Shown here piece after piece: positions 52,592 through 61,369 of a DNA stretch of 64,000 nt. The stretch's first letter is position 1. Each line of letters starts with the position of its first letter. The translations under genes and the position numbers were made by a program. Location: the NCBI GenBank assembly GCA_017454375.1, contig JAFTDB010000022.1, positions 1 through 64,000 of the forward strand, in the 5' to 3' direction. The notes under the pieces are model-generated. The model was given only the letters and a program-made list of their open reading frames with translations, had not been told where the DNA came from and ran no database searches. This DNA is from Acholeplasmatales bacterium (GTDB taxonomy: Bacteria > Bacillota_I > Bacilli_A > Acholeplasmatales > Anaeroplasmataceae).

Positions 52592-53614
52592 ATGCAAAAT
52601 ACTTTTAAATCTGATCAGCGTGTCATTGATGAAGTAGAACGTACCAAGTGGAAGAGAACCCTTCAGACACTTGTAAAAGACTGGCGTCTATACGTTTTGC
52701 TAATTCCAATGCTAGCGTTCTTGATTTGCTTTAAGTACATGCCGATTTACGGAATCCTTGATGGATTCAAATGGGGCTCTGCCGCAGACGCACTATACAA
52801 TTCACAATGGTGTGGTGTTGAGTGGATTGAGTACATCTTCGTAGGTGGTGGATCATTAGAATTCTGGAGAGCATTTAGAAATACATTCGTTAATAGTATG
52901 TATGGTCTAATCTTTGGCTTCCCTATTCCAATTTTCCTAGCTTTATTATTCAGCGAAATTAAAATTGCTGGTTATAGAAGCTTCCTACAAGTTGCTGCTT
53001 ATCTGCCTCACTTTGTTTCAGCTGTTGTAGTTGCAACAATTATCACATTGTGGTGTAACGGTGAAGTTGGTCAAAGTGCTCCAGGTATAATCTATAATGC
53101 TTTAAAAGCAATGGGAGCGTTGAACGGAGACACACGTTCCGTACTTGTACACCCTAAATTCTTTAGACCAATCTACCAGGTTTCAGGTATTTGGGAAGGT
53201 GCCGGTTATGGTTCAATTGTGTACTTTGCTGCTATCTTAGCTGTTTCCCCAACAAGCTATGAAGCTGCAAGAATCGATGGCGCTACAAAGACTCAACAAA
53301 TTCGTTATATTACATTGCCAGGAATGGCCCCAACATTAACAATTATGTTGATTATGCGTATCGGTCAGATTTTAAACGTAGGTTACGAAAAGATAATCCT
53401 ATTGATTGGCTCTACATCATCTGCTTGGGAAACCGGCGATGTTGTATCAACAGTGGTTTATCGTATGACTGGTAGAGGAGAAAGTGTACCTGGTGTTCAA
53501 ATTATCCAACAAATGGGTATAGTAGCAGACCTTTTCAACTCAATTATTGCGATGGTGTTAGTTCTAGGAGCTAACGCAATTAGTAGACGTGTATCATCTA
53601 CATCATTATTCTAG
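52592..53614 (+). CDS. Sugar ABC transporter permease, LplB/YteP type
   Basis: This 340-residue permease belongs to the CUT1 group that imports complex sugars such as oligogalacturonides. Six membrane segments are seen, plus the EAA loop EAARIDGATKTQQIRYITLP that docks the ATPase. YMPIYGILDGFKWG near the start and GYEKIILL near the end are typical of LplB-like proteins. ATG 52592 is chosen over GTG 52586 for its spacing from AAGGAAGG. Its partner permease follows in 15 bases. Confidence 0.93.
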   Translation: MQNTFKSDQRVIDEVERTKWKRTLQTLVKDWRLYVLLIPMLAFLICFKYMPIYGILDGFKWGSAADALYNSQWCGVEWIEYIFVGGGSLEFWRAFRNTFVNSMYGLIFGFPIPIFLALLFSEIKIAGYRSFLQVAAYLPHFVSAVVVATIITLWCNGEVGQSAPGIIYNALKAMGALNGDTRSVLVHPKFFRPIYQVSGIWEGAGYGSIVYFAAILAVSPTSYEAARIDGATKTQQIRYITLPGMAPTLTIMLIMRIGQILNVGYEKIILLIGSTSSAWETGDVVSTVVYRMTGRGESVPGVQIIQQMGIVADLFNSIIAMVLVLGANAISRRVSSTSLF

Positions 53615-53629
53615 TTTGGAGGATGAAAG

Positions 53630-54493
53630 ATGAAAAGACTCGACAGAACAGAAAAAATATTTAAGATAATGTCTTATGTATTGTTGACTATATTTGCACT
53701 TGCATGTCTATATCCTTTCATTTATGTTTTATCAGGCTCATTATCATCTAAGAGTGCTGTAGACACTGGCCAAGTTGTGCTTTGGCCTGTAGGCTTCAAT
53801 TTTGATACTTATATAACAGTTCTTTCTGATAATGATTTCTGGCTTGCTTACTGTAACACATTCTTCGTTACTATCTATGGTACTTTAGTATCAATGCTAG
53901 TTGCGATCTGTGGTGCATATGCATTATCAAAAACAAGATTAATGTTTGGACGTGGATTTAACTTCATGTTGGTATTTACAATGTGGTTTAGTGCTGGTAT
54001 GATTCCAACATACAGAAACTTCTTAAGATTTGGCGTTGATAACAAATACATGTTCATTATTGCGTTAGGCTTTAATGCATTCAACATTATCTTATTAAGA
54101 AATTATTTCAGTGGCGTTCCGACAGAAATAGAAGAAGCTGCCACAATTGATGGTGCGACAGAATTCCAAATTTTAACAAAGGTTTATGTGCCAATGTCAA
54201 AATCATCAATCATTACAGTAGCAATGTTTTATGCCGTTGCTAGATGGAATGGCTATATTTGGGCTCAAATGCTATTAACATCTAACACTGATACATTACT
54301 GACTGTTTATATCAAACAGAATATGGCTCAAATGGTAGAACGTTTGAACAATGGTACATGGGAACCACCATATTCAACTTATGCATTACAATACGCATTT
54401 ATTGTATGCTCAATTATTCCAGTTATCATTGTTTACCCAATGCTACAAAAATACTTTGCAGCTGGTGTTAACGTTGGTGGCGTAAAAGAATAA
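53630..54493 (+). CDS. Sugar ABC transporter permease, LplC/YtcP type
   Basis: The 287-residue second permease has six membrane segments and the EAA loop EEAATIDGATEFQILTKVYVP. YPFIYVLSGSLSSK near the N-terminus and NVGGVKE at the C-terminus are typical of LplC/YtcP. With the first permease it should form the heterodimeric channel; the ATPase is coded 4 kb downstream in the same operon, after the binding protein and two membrane proteins. Confidence 0.94.
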   Translation: MKRLDRTEKIFKIMSYVLLTIFALACLYPFIYVLSGSLSSKSAVDTGQVVLWPVGFNFDTYITVLSDNDFWLAYCNTFFVTIYGTLVSMLVAICGAYALSKTRLMFGRGFNFMLVFTMWFSAGMIPTYRNFLRFGVDNKYMFIIALGFNAFNIILLRNYFSGVPTEIEEAATIDGATEFQILTKVYVPMSKSSIITVAMFYAVARWNGYIWAQMLLTSNTDTLLTVYIKQNMAQMVERLNNGTWEPPYSTYALQYAFIVCSIIPVIIVYPMLQKYFAAGVNVGGVKE

Positions 54494-54530
54494 AAAACCG
54501 TAAACGAAAAAGAGGAGAAAAAAACAAATA

Positions 54531-56927
54531 ATGAAAAAGAAAGTATTTTTAACTGGCGTAGCTGCAGCAGCTGCAGTTGCTAGTTTAACTTTAGTTTCAT
54601 GTGGTGGTGGAAACACACCTACACAAACAACAACAGGTGGTACACCTACAACTACTGCACCTGCAGAGAATGCAGTAGACGTATTCTTAAACTATAAGAA
54701 TACTTCTGGTATTACATTCCAAAAAATTGGTGGTAACACAACTCATACTAACCCAATTGATAATATTACTTATAAGGCTAACGACTTATTACCAGTTTGG
54801 AAAACTTATCAAACAAATCTTAACTTAAAGTTAAGAGATGCATCTACATATAATGAAGGTGCTGATGATAATTCAACTTATAAGCATTTCAATGATGCTC
54901 CTACTGGTTGGGTTTCTTCAACTGATGCTTCACAAAAGATTGACTTATTCTATAACTCAACTGCAAACATCAATAAGATGGGTTCTGAAGGTAAAGCAGT
55001 TAACTTAAAAGACTACATTGACGCTAATAAGATGCCTAACTTCAAACAATATCTTACTGAACATCCAGAAATCAAAAAAGAAATTCAATATGGTGATAAT
55101 GGAGCAATCTATTTCACACCATATCTAGATGGTTACAATGCTATCGAAAGAATGATAGTAATGGATACTCATTCTGTTGAATTATTACTAGATGCTGATT
55201 TATCTACATTACCTGCAACATTAGGTCAACTTGCAGCAGGTACTACAGCAGCAGCTACATCTAAAGGCTTAAAGGGTGCTCCACAGTTCACACCATTCAT
55301 TGATGCAAACTATAACTACCCTGATGCTACAACAACTGTAAAGATTGATACAGGTGCACCAGCTGCAACTGATTTAGTTATTAAACAAACAGCTAACATC
55401 ATTAAACAACAAAATGAATCTTTAACTGCTGGTACAACAGGTAGAGCTTTAATTCAACAAATGCAAGAATATTTAGATGCTGCATTTGAAGGAAAGATTG
55501 GCGATGGCAAAACTTATGCTAAGCGTTCAGAAATCTTCACTTCTGGTAAAGCTGCATACAACACTGATGAATTAATCGCTTTAATGCGTGTATTCAAAGC
55601 TAACCCAGATGTATTATTCTATGATGTAACAGGTGACGCTGCATCTGCAGTTGAAAACTGTGTAGAAGTACAAGGCTGGTTCCCACGTGGAGAAGATAAC
55701 TCACGTATTCAAAACCTATTAATGTTCGCTGGTGAAATCTTCGGCGTTCAAGGTATGGGTGCTGAAAAGGATCACTTATATTTCACAGCTGATGGTAAGA
55801 TGCATGATGCTGAAACTACAGCAGCTTCTTATGATATGCTAGAAAATTTAAACGACTTATATCAAGAAGGCTTATTATTAAAAGACTTCTGGGCTGAAGG
55901 TGCTAAGGGTGGTAAGACTTATGTTAATAAGTATTTCGCTCATACAACTGATGGTCAATCATCATTCGGTCTATTAATGCATGATTATACTGCAACTCAA
56001 TCTGCACCTAACGATCTAGATGGTGGTTTAGGTACTAAACCAGCTAATCGTAAGAAGACTTCAACTGGTATTAACTTTGCTAACTACTCAGTTAAGGGTA
56101 TTCGTCCAGTATTATCACCATTAACATATTGGGCTTCTACATCTTCTTGGTCACAATCTCAAAGCTTATTTGCTGGTGAAAGCAATGTAGTTAATAAGAC
56201 TGGTAAGACATTAAATAGATATTATGAAGAAAACAGAGCTGTTAAGGGTAACTCTTGGTGTATCCCATCAACTTCTGATAACGTTGAAGGCGCAATTAAA
56301 TTAATGGATTACTTATTCTCTGAAGAAGGTAATAGAATTCATAACTTCGGTCCTTCTACATATTGGGATTTAGGCACAGTTCTTGATGAACAATGGCCAA
56401 TCTTAAAGACTGCCGTATTATCTGACTACTCAGAAACTGGTGGTGACATTTGGGATTACTTCCGTGGTGTAATTGGTTCAACTCAAGGTGTTGGTCACTA
56501 TCGTCCAACTGCATTAGATTATCAATCTACTAACAAGTGGGCTAAGGATGCTTATAATGCTCTTAACCATGCAGTATTATCTGGTGCACAATTATCTTCT
56601 AAGTGTGTTTCTGCAAATTATACTTGGACTTCAACAGTTCCAGTATCTTGCTATCCTACATTAGGTACATCAATCACTGATCTATATGCTCCAGTAACTA
56701 AGTTCTGGGCACAAGATAAGAGAAGTGCTTCAGCTAATGGTTGGGTTGTATTAGTTTCTGATGCTTCTAAGTTTGAAGGCGGTACAGTTGTAACTGACGG
56801 TACAAACTACAGCAAGTCTTTAGCAGAAGTTGAAGGTTTATTTGAAACTAAGAACCATAACTATCTATATGCTATGGCTAACTCAGTTGGTGCAACAATC
56901 ATCCCTGATGAGGCTAAGCAACAATAA
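54531..56927 (+). CDS. Sugar-binding lipoprotein of the ABC importer, unusually large
   Basis: The 798-residue protein has a lipoprotein signal ending LVSC (Cys24) and a short Gly/Thr-rich linker, then an extracellular solute-binding protein fold seen in blocks such as LLPVWKTYQTNLNL, GAIYFTPYLDGYNAI and YDMLENLNDLYQEGLLL. LplA/YtcQ-like binding proteins are about 500-560 residues, so about 240 residues are extra, partly at 200-300 and in the aromatic-rich C-terminal third. A larger pocket for branched or long pectic oligomers is one explanation (inference). A strong hairpin follows the gene. Confidence 0.9.
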   Translation: MKKKVFLTGVAAAAAVASLTLVSCGGGNTPTQTTTGGTPTTTAPAENAVDVFLNYKNTSGITFQKIGGNTTHTNPIDNITYKANDLLPVWKTYQTNLNLKLRDASTYNEGADDNSTYKHFNDAPTGWVSSTDASQKIDLFYNSTANINKMGSEGKAVNLKDYIDANKMPNFKQYLTEHPEIKKEIQYGDNGAIYFTPYLDGYNAIERMIVMDTHSVELLLDADLSTLPATLGQLAAGTTAAATSKGLKGAPQFTPFIDANYNYPDATTTVKIDTGAPAATDLVIKQTANIIKQQNESLTAGTTGRALIQQMQEYLDAAFEGKIGDGKTYAKRSEIFTSGKAAYNTDELIALMRVFKANPDVLFYDVTGDAASAVENCVEVQGWFPRGEDNSRIQNLLMFAGEIFGVQGMGAEKDHLYFTADGKMHDAETTAASYDMLENLNDLYQEGLLLKDFWAEGAKGGKTYVNKYFAHTTDGQSSFGLLMHDYTATQSAPNDLDGGLGTKPANRKKTSTGINFANYSVKGIRPVLSPLTYWASTSSWSQSQSLFAGESNVVNKTGKTLNRYYEENRAVKGNSWCIPSTSDNVEGAIKLMDYLFSEEGNRIHNFGPSTYWDLGTVLDEQWPILKTAVLSDYSETGGDIWDYFRGVIGSTQGVGHYRPTALDYQSTNKWAKDAYNALNHAVLSGAQLSSKCVSANYTWTSTVPVSCYPTLGTSITDLYAPVTKFWAQDKRSASANGWVVLVSDASKFEGGTVVTDGTNYSKSLAEVEGLFETKNHNYLYAMANSVGATIIPDEAKQQ

Positions 56928-56939
56928 TTTTATTTATTA

Positions 56940-56973
56940 GTTTTGGAGGCCGATAAGCTTCGGCTTCCAAAAC
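56940..56973 (+). promoter_or_regulatory. Intercistronic hairpin after the binding-protein gene
   Basis: GTTTTGGAGGCCGA and TCGGCTTCCAAAAC form a stem of about 14 pairs with a G-T pair and a short loop. It is not followed by a T-run, so it is more likely an mRNA-stabilising or processing element that raises the amount of binding protein over the genes after it. Confidence 0.6.
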
Positions 56974-56995
56974 ATACCTGTAAAGGAGGTTAAAA

Positions 56996-57844
56996 ATGAA
57001 AAACTTTTTATCCAAAAAAGCTAAATTAATATATTTGCTATGCGGAGTTTTCTCACTTTTAACATTAATATTAAGTTTAGGTTTCATGACTCAATATAGA
57101 TACTTAAGAGTAAACTATATGATTGAAACTAATAGAGCAACAGGCGAACAAAGAATCGTTATCGGCTCCACAGCAACATTAAACGGAGATGACCAAAGAC
57201 CTTTATTTGATTTTGTTAATCAATTAGGTTCTGGCATTTATGATGATCTTGAATCTTATAAGGCACATCCAGAGTTGGAAGAGTTCCAAACTCAATACAT
57301 GGATGGTACTGTATTAAAAGAAGAAGCTAAAATGCAAGTTTTAAACTATAAGAAGTCTTTAGATAATTACAATAATATGATTGTAATCTTCTCAGTTCTT
57401 TCTTTAGTTATGTTCGCATTAATGTTTGTGTTTGGAAATAATAGCCGAAGAATCTATTACAAGAGTAACTTGATTGCTGGTATTGTATTGCCAGGTGTAA
57501 TAGTCGTATTAAATTTAGTATTGATTATTTCATCTTTCAGTTTAATGAATGAGTTAGCTCAAAATTATACTTATTACAATTTGATATCAGTATTACAAAA
57601 CCCTGATAATAGAATTTACACACAATTAGCTGTTACTGCCGAAACAAATAGTAAGAATTTAGCAACATTAATGAATTCATTCGATTGTAATGCATTAACA
57701 TTTGTTCTTTATGATTTATTATTTGCTTTCGTTTTAGCTTATAACGTATTCTTAATTGTATTTGCTATATTAAAATACAAATGGACTGCACAAAGAAGAG
57801 CAGAAGTAATCGCAAACTCTAAGATTGTAGGTGAGTTGATCTAA
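56996..57844 (+). CDS. Hypothetical membrane protein of the ABC operon (first after the binding protein)
   Basis: This 282-residue protein has an N-terminal membrane segment (about 10-32), an outside domain of about 95 residues, then three further segments (about 128-148, 160-182, 240-262). I recognise no family. It has an AAAGGAGG ribosome site and shares one base with the next gene, so the two are translated together. Placement between the binding protein and the ATPase suggests a role in the importer, but no motif shows it. Confidence 0.75.
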   Translation: MKNFLSKKAKLIYLLCGVFSLLTLILSLGFMTQYRYLRVNYMIETNRATGEQRIVIGSTATLNGDDQRPLFDFVNQLGSGIYDDLESYKAHPELEEFQTQYMDGTVLKEEAKMQVLNYKKSLDNYNNMIVIFSVLSLVMFALMFVFGNNSRRIYYKSNLIAGIVLPGVIVVLNLVLIISSFSLMNELAQNYTYYNLISVLQNPDNRIYTQLAVTAETNSKNLATLMNSFDCNALTFVLYDLLFAFVLAYNVFLIVFAILKYKWTAQRRAEVIANSKIVGELI

Positions 57845-58410
57845 TGGAAAACGAATTATTGAAAAAAGATGAAAATCTTGAATGTGAAATGATGCGTTAT
57901 AGAAACAATGGATTATCTTACAAACTTGGATTTGGAGGTATTGCATGTTCTATATTTGCAGCCTTTATATGCCTTAATAGTTTTAACCCTAATAGCTTTT
58001 TAGTTATAGTTAAGATTTTAATGAATATTGCAATCCTACTATTTGGATTCTTATCAATTGAAAAGGCAAAGGCTTATTCTAAGCAAGGATCAATTGTTTT
58101 AATTGTTCTTGGTGGAATTAATATTGCTAGAATCTTCTGGGTTCCACTTCTTTTAATTATTAACTTTAATAAATGGAAGAACGCTGCTGCAGGAGATAAG
58201 GCACAATATGAAAGCATCCTTGGTAAAACTATTACTAATGACACAAATAATCTAATTAATTATCTTCCTCAAGATGGTAATTTTAGAGGATGGTTTGCTA
58301 TAATTCTATTAATTGCATCTGCTGCATTCTTTATTTCAGCTGGTGTAATTGGCCTTAAGAGAGCTATTAAGCTTGAAAACTATATGGAATCATTAAAGGA
58401 AAATAAATAG
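57844..58410 (+). CDS. Hypothetical membrane protein of the ABC operon (second)
   Basis: The 188-residue product has about four membrane segments: two near residues 28-75, one near 82-105, and one near 150-170, with a short polar loop between. GSIVLIVLGGINIARIFW is a typical helix. I recognise no family. It overlaps the previous gene by one base and is followed by the ATPase gene, whose GGAGGTG ribosome site starts at its stop codon. Confidence 0.75.
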   Translation: MENELLKKDENLECEMMRYRNNGLSYKLGFGGIACSIFAAFICLNSFNPNSFLVIVKILMNIAILLFGFLSIEKAKAYSKQGSIVLIVLGGINIARIFWVPLLLIINFNKWKNAAAGDKAQYESILGKTITNDTNNLINYLPQDGNFRGWFAIILLIASAAFFISAGVIGLKRAIKLENYMESLKENK

Positions 58411-58425
58411 GAGGTGGGAGAACAT

Positions 58426-59526
58426 ATGGCAAGTGATGTAGTATTAAAGAACGTCAACAAAATCTATCCAAATGGCTTCCACGCTGTTTATGATTTTAAT
58501 ATTGATATTGAAAAAGGCGAATTTATTGTTTTAGCTGGTCCTTCTGGATGTGGTAAATCTACTACATTAAGAATGATCGCTGGACTAGAAGAAATTTCAA
58601 ACGGTGATTTAATAATCAACGGTAAAAGATGTAATGATGTTGCTCCTAAAGATAGAGATATCGCAATGGTATTCCAAAACTATGCGCTATATGCACATAT
58701 GACTGTATACCATAACATGGCATTCTCATTAACAATAAGAAAGGTTGATCCTGCTGAAATTCACAAGCGTGTTATGCAAGCAGCAGAGATTCTTGGCCTT
58801 GTTCCATACTTAAATAGAAAACCTAAGCAATTATCTGGTGGTCAAAGGCAAAGAGTTGCCTGTGGTAGAGCAATCGTTCGTGACCCAGTCGTATTCTTAC
58901 TTGACGAACCGCTATCTAACTTGGATGCTAAATTAAGAGGATCAATGCGTAAAGAATTAATGCAACTTCATGATAGATTAAATGCTACATTTATCTATGT
59001 AACACACGATCAAATTGAAGCATTAACTTTAGCAACTAGAATTGTTGTTATGAAGGACGGCTATGTTCAACAAATAGCAACACCAAAAGAAATGTTTGAT
59101 AATCCAGAGAATTTATTCGTAGCTGGTTTCATTGGTACCCCTCCAATGAATTTCTTCGATGGTAAAGTCGATGAAAAATGCGAGAAGTTCATCCATGAAT
59201 CAGGTGCTGAATTCTATTTAACTTCTCATCAAAAAGAGATTTTAAAAGATTATGCTGGAAAAGCTGTTAAGATGGCAATCAGAGCAGAATATGTTGCTGT
59301 TGATGAAGCATCATTAAAAGCTAACCCTAAATCTCAATTTGATTTGAAGATGGATTATTTCGAATTCTTAGGTGCTTATACATTAGTATATGGTTATCTA
59401 GGAGAGCAATCATTGATTGCAAAAATTTATACAAGAAACCAAGAGTTTGAAGGTACTATTAGAACATGTTTCAATATGGAGAAAGCACATTTCTTCGACC
59501 TTGAAACTACTAGTAGAATAAGATAG
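58426..59526 (+). CDS. Sugar ABC transporter ATPase, MsmX/UgpC type
   Basis: The 366-residue ATPase powers CUT1 sugar importers. Walker A GPSGCGKSTT, the Q-loop region MVFQNYALYAHMT, signature LSGGQRQRVACGRA, Walker B VVFLLDEPLSNLDAKLR and switch His in YVTHDQIEA are all intact, followed by a TOBE regulatory domain (about 240-366). ATG 58426 is chosen because GGAGGTG precedes it; a GTG at 58414 lies within that site. MsmX often serves several importers and is encoded apart; here it is inside the operon, suggesting a dedicated role. Confidence 0.95.
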   Translation: MASDVVLKNVNKIYPNGFHAVYDFNIDIEKGEFIVLAGPSGCGKSTTLRMIAGLEEISNGDLIINGKRCNDVAPKDRDIAMVFQNYALYAHMTVYHNMAFSLTIRKVDPAEIHKRVMQAAEILGLVPYLNRKPKQLSGGQRQRVACGRAIVRDPVVFLLDEPLSNLDAKLRGSMRKELMQLHDRLNATFIYVTHDQIEALTLATRIVVMKDGYVQQIATPKEMFDNPENLFVAGFIGTPPMNFFDGKVDEKCEKFIHESGAEFYLTSHQKEILKDYAGKAVKMAIRAEYVAVDEASLKANPKSQFDLKMDYFEFLGAYTLVYGYLGEQSLIAKIYTRNQEFEGTIRTCFNMEKAHFFDLETTSRIR

Positions 59527-59536
59527 GAGGAGTATT

Positions 59537-60781
59537 ATGGAACAAAAAGAACAAAAAACTAATCCTTTCTTAAAAGGCTTAAAAGCTTTTGGACATTATA
59601 TTAAGTTTGTATTTGTTGATTTCTTCACATCATTCAAATACAACAACATGAAGTTACCTGCAATTTTAATTGCAATCCCAGGTATTTTCTTAGGATTTTT
59701 CCTGATTTTCCATATTCCAACTGTAAGAAACGTAATCGCTTCTTATACAAGACCTGTTGAAGGTACAGCTGGTAGTTACGTAATTGAAGTTGATGCTGAT
59801 GCTCCAGATCAAACTTATTACAAGATTAAAATGGATAATTTATCATATAACAATAAGTCATATAATTTAGTATTAATTAGAGATTATGTAGAAAAAGAAG
59901 GAACTAAGCTTCCTACTCCTGAAAACGTAAAGGCTACTTTAGATGGAGAAAAATTAACTGTTAACTGTGATACACCTACAGGTGAAGGCGCAGACAAAAT
60001 CGTTGATTATACTTTAACAATTTATGAATATATGAGTATGAACTATTATCCAGTTAAGGTTGTTAATAACTATGTATATGGTTCAGCAGTTGATGTATCT
60101 GAATTAGGTAAATTAACATATTTTGTTGATTTAAGAGCAAATGCTGCATCAAACGATGCAACATATGTTAATTCAGCTAAGTCTGCAAAGGCTTCATTTG
60201 ATGTTACAACAGATGGCAGCAAATATAATGCTACAAACTTCAAAAATGTTAAGTATGCTGGTGTATATCATGCTGTTTCAGGCTTAGATGATACATTAAC
60301 ATCATATAAGGTGGAACTTAAAGGTTCAGAAATAGCTATTACATATGCAAACAACGTTGAACAAGAAGCTTCATATGAAGTTAATGCAACAACACTTAAC
60401 CTAACTGCACGTGAAACTGTTCATATTTTACCATTTAACTATTCAGGTATGATTTTATTCGTATTAATGTTACTTGGTATTATTAACATTTTCTTCTCTC
60501 TTTCTGTATCTGGAAAGAAGAATTTAGGTTCAGTAGTAAAGGCAACTGTTACAACTGTTGGTATTCTTATTTGCTCAATCTTCTATATTGTTGCAATATT
60601 CGCGACTGAAGCAACGCTTAAAGATCCAACAAGTGGTTTAAATGTATCTGTTGAATCAATAATCAATCAAGATGCAATTATGTCTATACTATTTGTAATC
60701 ATATCAGTTGTTACATCTATTGCTGGTTGTGTACTAGGCTTTATCTTCTACGATAGAAATTACGAAAAGGTAACTTATTAA
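59537..60781 (+). CDS. Hypothetical membrane protein with large outside domain
   Basis: In this 414-residue protein a cytoplasmic start (MEQKEQKTNPFLKGLKAFG) and a membrane segment (about 48-68) precede an outside region of about 230 residues. That region carries a Fn3-like stretch around TPENVKATLDGEKLTVNCD, then three membrane segments near 305-325, 335-358 and 380-402 and a short tail. I recognise no family. It follows the ATPase by 10 bases with AGGAGGAG as ribosome site. A helper that presents sugars to the importer, or holds the complex together, is possible (inference). Confidence 0.75.
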   Translation: MEQKEQKTNPFLKGLKAFGHYIKFVFVDFFTSFKYNNMKLPAILIAIPGIFLGFFLIFHIPTVRNVIASYTRPVEGTAGSYVIEVDADAPDQTYYKIKMDNLSYNNKSYNLVLIRDYVEKEGTKLPTPENVKATLDGEKLTVNCDTPTGEGADKIVDYTLTIYEYMSMNYYPVKVVNNYVYGSAVDVSELGKLTYFVDLRANAASNDATYVNSAKSAKASFDVTTDGSKYNATNFKNVKYAGVYHAVSGLDDTLTSYKVELKGSEIAITYANNVEQEASYEVNATTLNLTARETVHILPFNYSGMILFVLMLLGIINIFFSLSVSGKKNLGSVVKATVTTVGILICSIFYIVAIFATEATLKDPTSGLNVSVESIINQDAIMSILFVIISVVTSIAGCVLGFIFYDRNYEKVTY

Positions 60782-60782
60782 T

Positions 60783-61367
60783 ATGAGAAAGAATAAGGAA
60801 AATAATGAAGAAATAATCAATCCTTATGAACTGGATAAATTTTCTAAAATCCCATCGTGGTTGATCATTATAGTCCTTAAGTATTGGGCAGCTGCGGCTG
60901 CCTCTTTCTTGTTATTCGGTTTACAAAGCCTAGGTATTATTGTGACAGGTTTAGCTAATGCTGATGAAGCAGCTCAAGCAGAATTAACTGTTAAAATATT
61001 AGTAATGCTTACTTTGTTTACTACCCTTCTAATGAATTATGCAGTACGTATAGTCGTTAGAATGTTGTATAACAGAAGAAACAATACATATAGATATAAT
61101 ATGGTTAACTGTAAAGGATTCTTATCATTTATTCTTTCATTCTTATATGCTGCAGTATGTACTACAATTATGTTCTTTATTACATACTGGCTAAGTAGTA
61201 TTCATATGGTATTTGATCCATTTGGTACAACTGGTGGTGTAGGTATTGAGCCTTTTACATATGGTCTATGGTATTTATTAATTGATACAGTTTTTGTCTT
61301 TATTAAGGATTTAATTGTTGAGATTAGACAAAGAGTAGTATATAAAAGACAAATTCAAGGAGTTTAA
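60783..61367 (+). CDS. Hypothetical four-helix membrane protein, possibly DUF624/YesL-like
   Basis: The 194-residue product has about four membrane segments and a basic ending (EIRQRVVYKRQ). The length, helix layout and place beside YtcP-type permeases recall DUF624/YesL proteins, which often accompany pectin- and rhamnogalacturonan-importer genes, but I see no decisive motif. It begins one base after the previous stop and two bases before the polygalacturonase gene. The function is unknown. Confidence 0.7.
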   Translation: MRKNKENNEEIINPYELDKFSKIPSWLIIIVLKYWAAAAASFLLFGLQSLGIIVTGLANADEAAQAELTVKILVMLTLFTTLLMNYAVRIVVRMLYNRRNNTYRYNMVNCKGFLSFILSFLYAAVCTTIMFFITYWLSSIHMVFDPFGTTGGVGIEPFTYGLWYLLIDTVFVFIKDLIVEIRQRVVYKRQIQGV

Positions 61368-61369
61368 TT

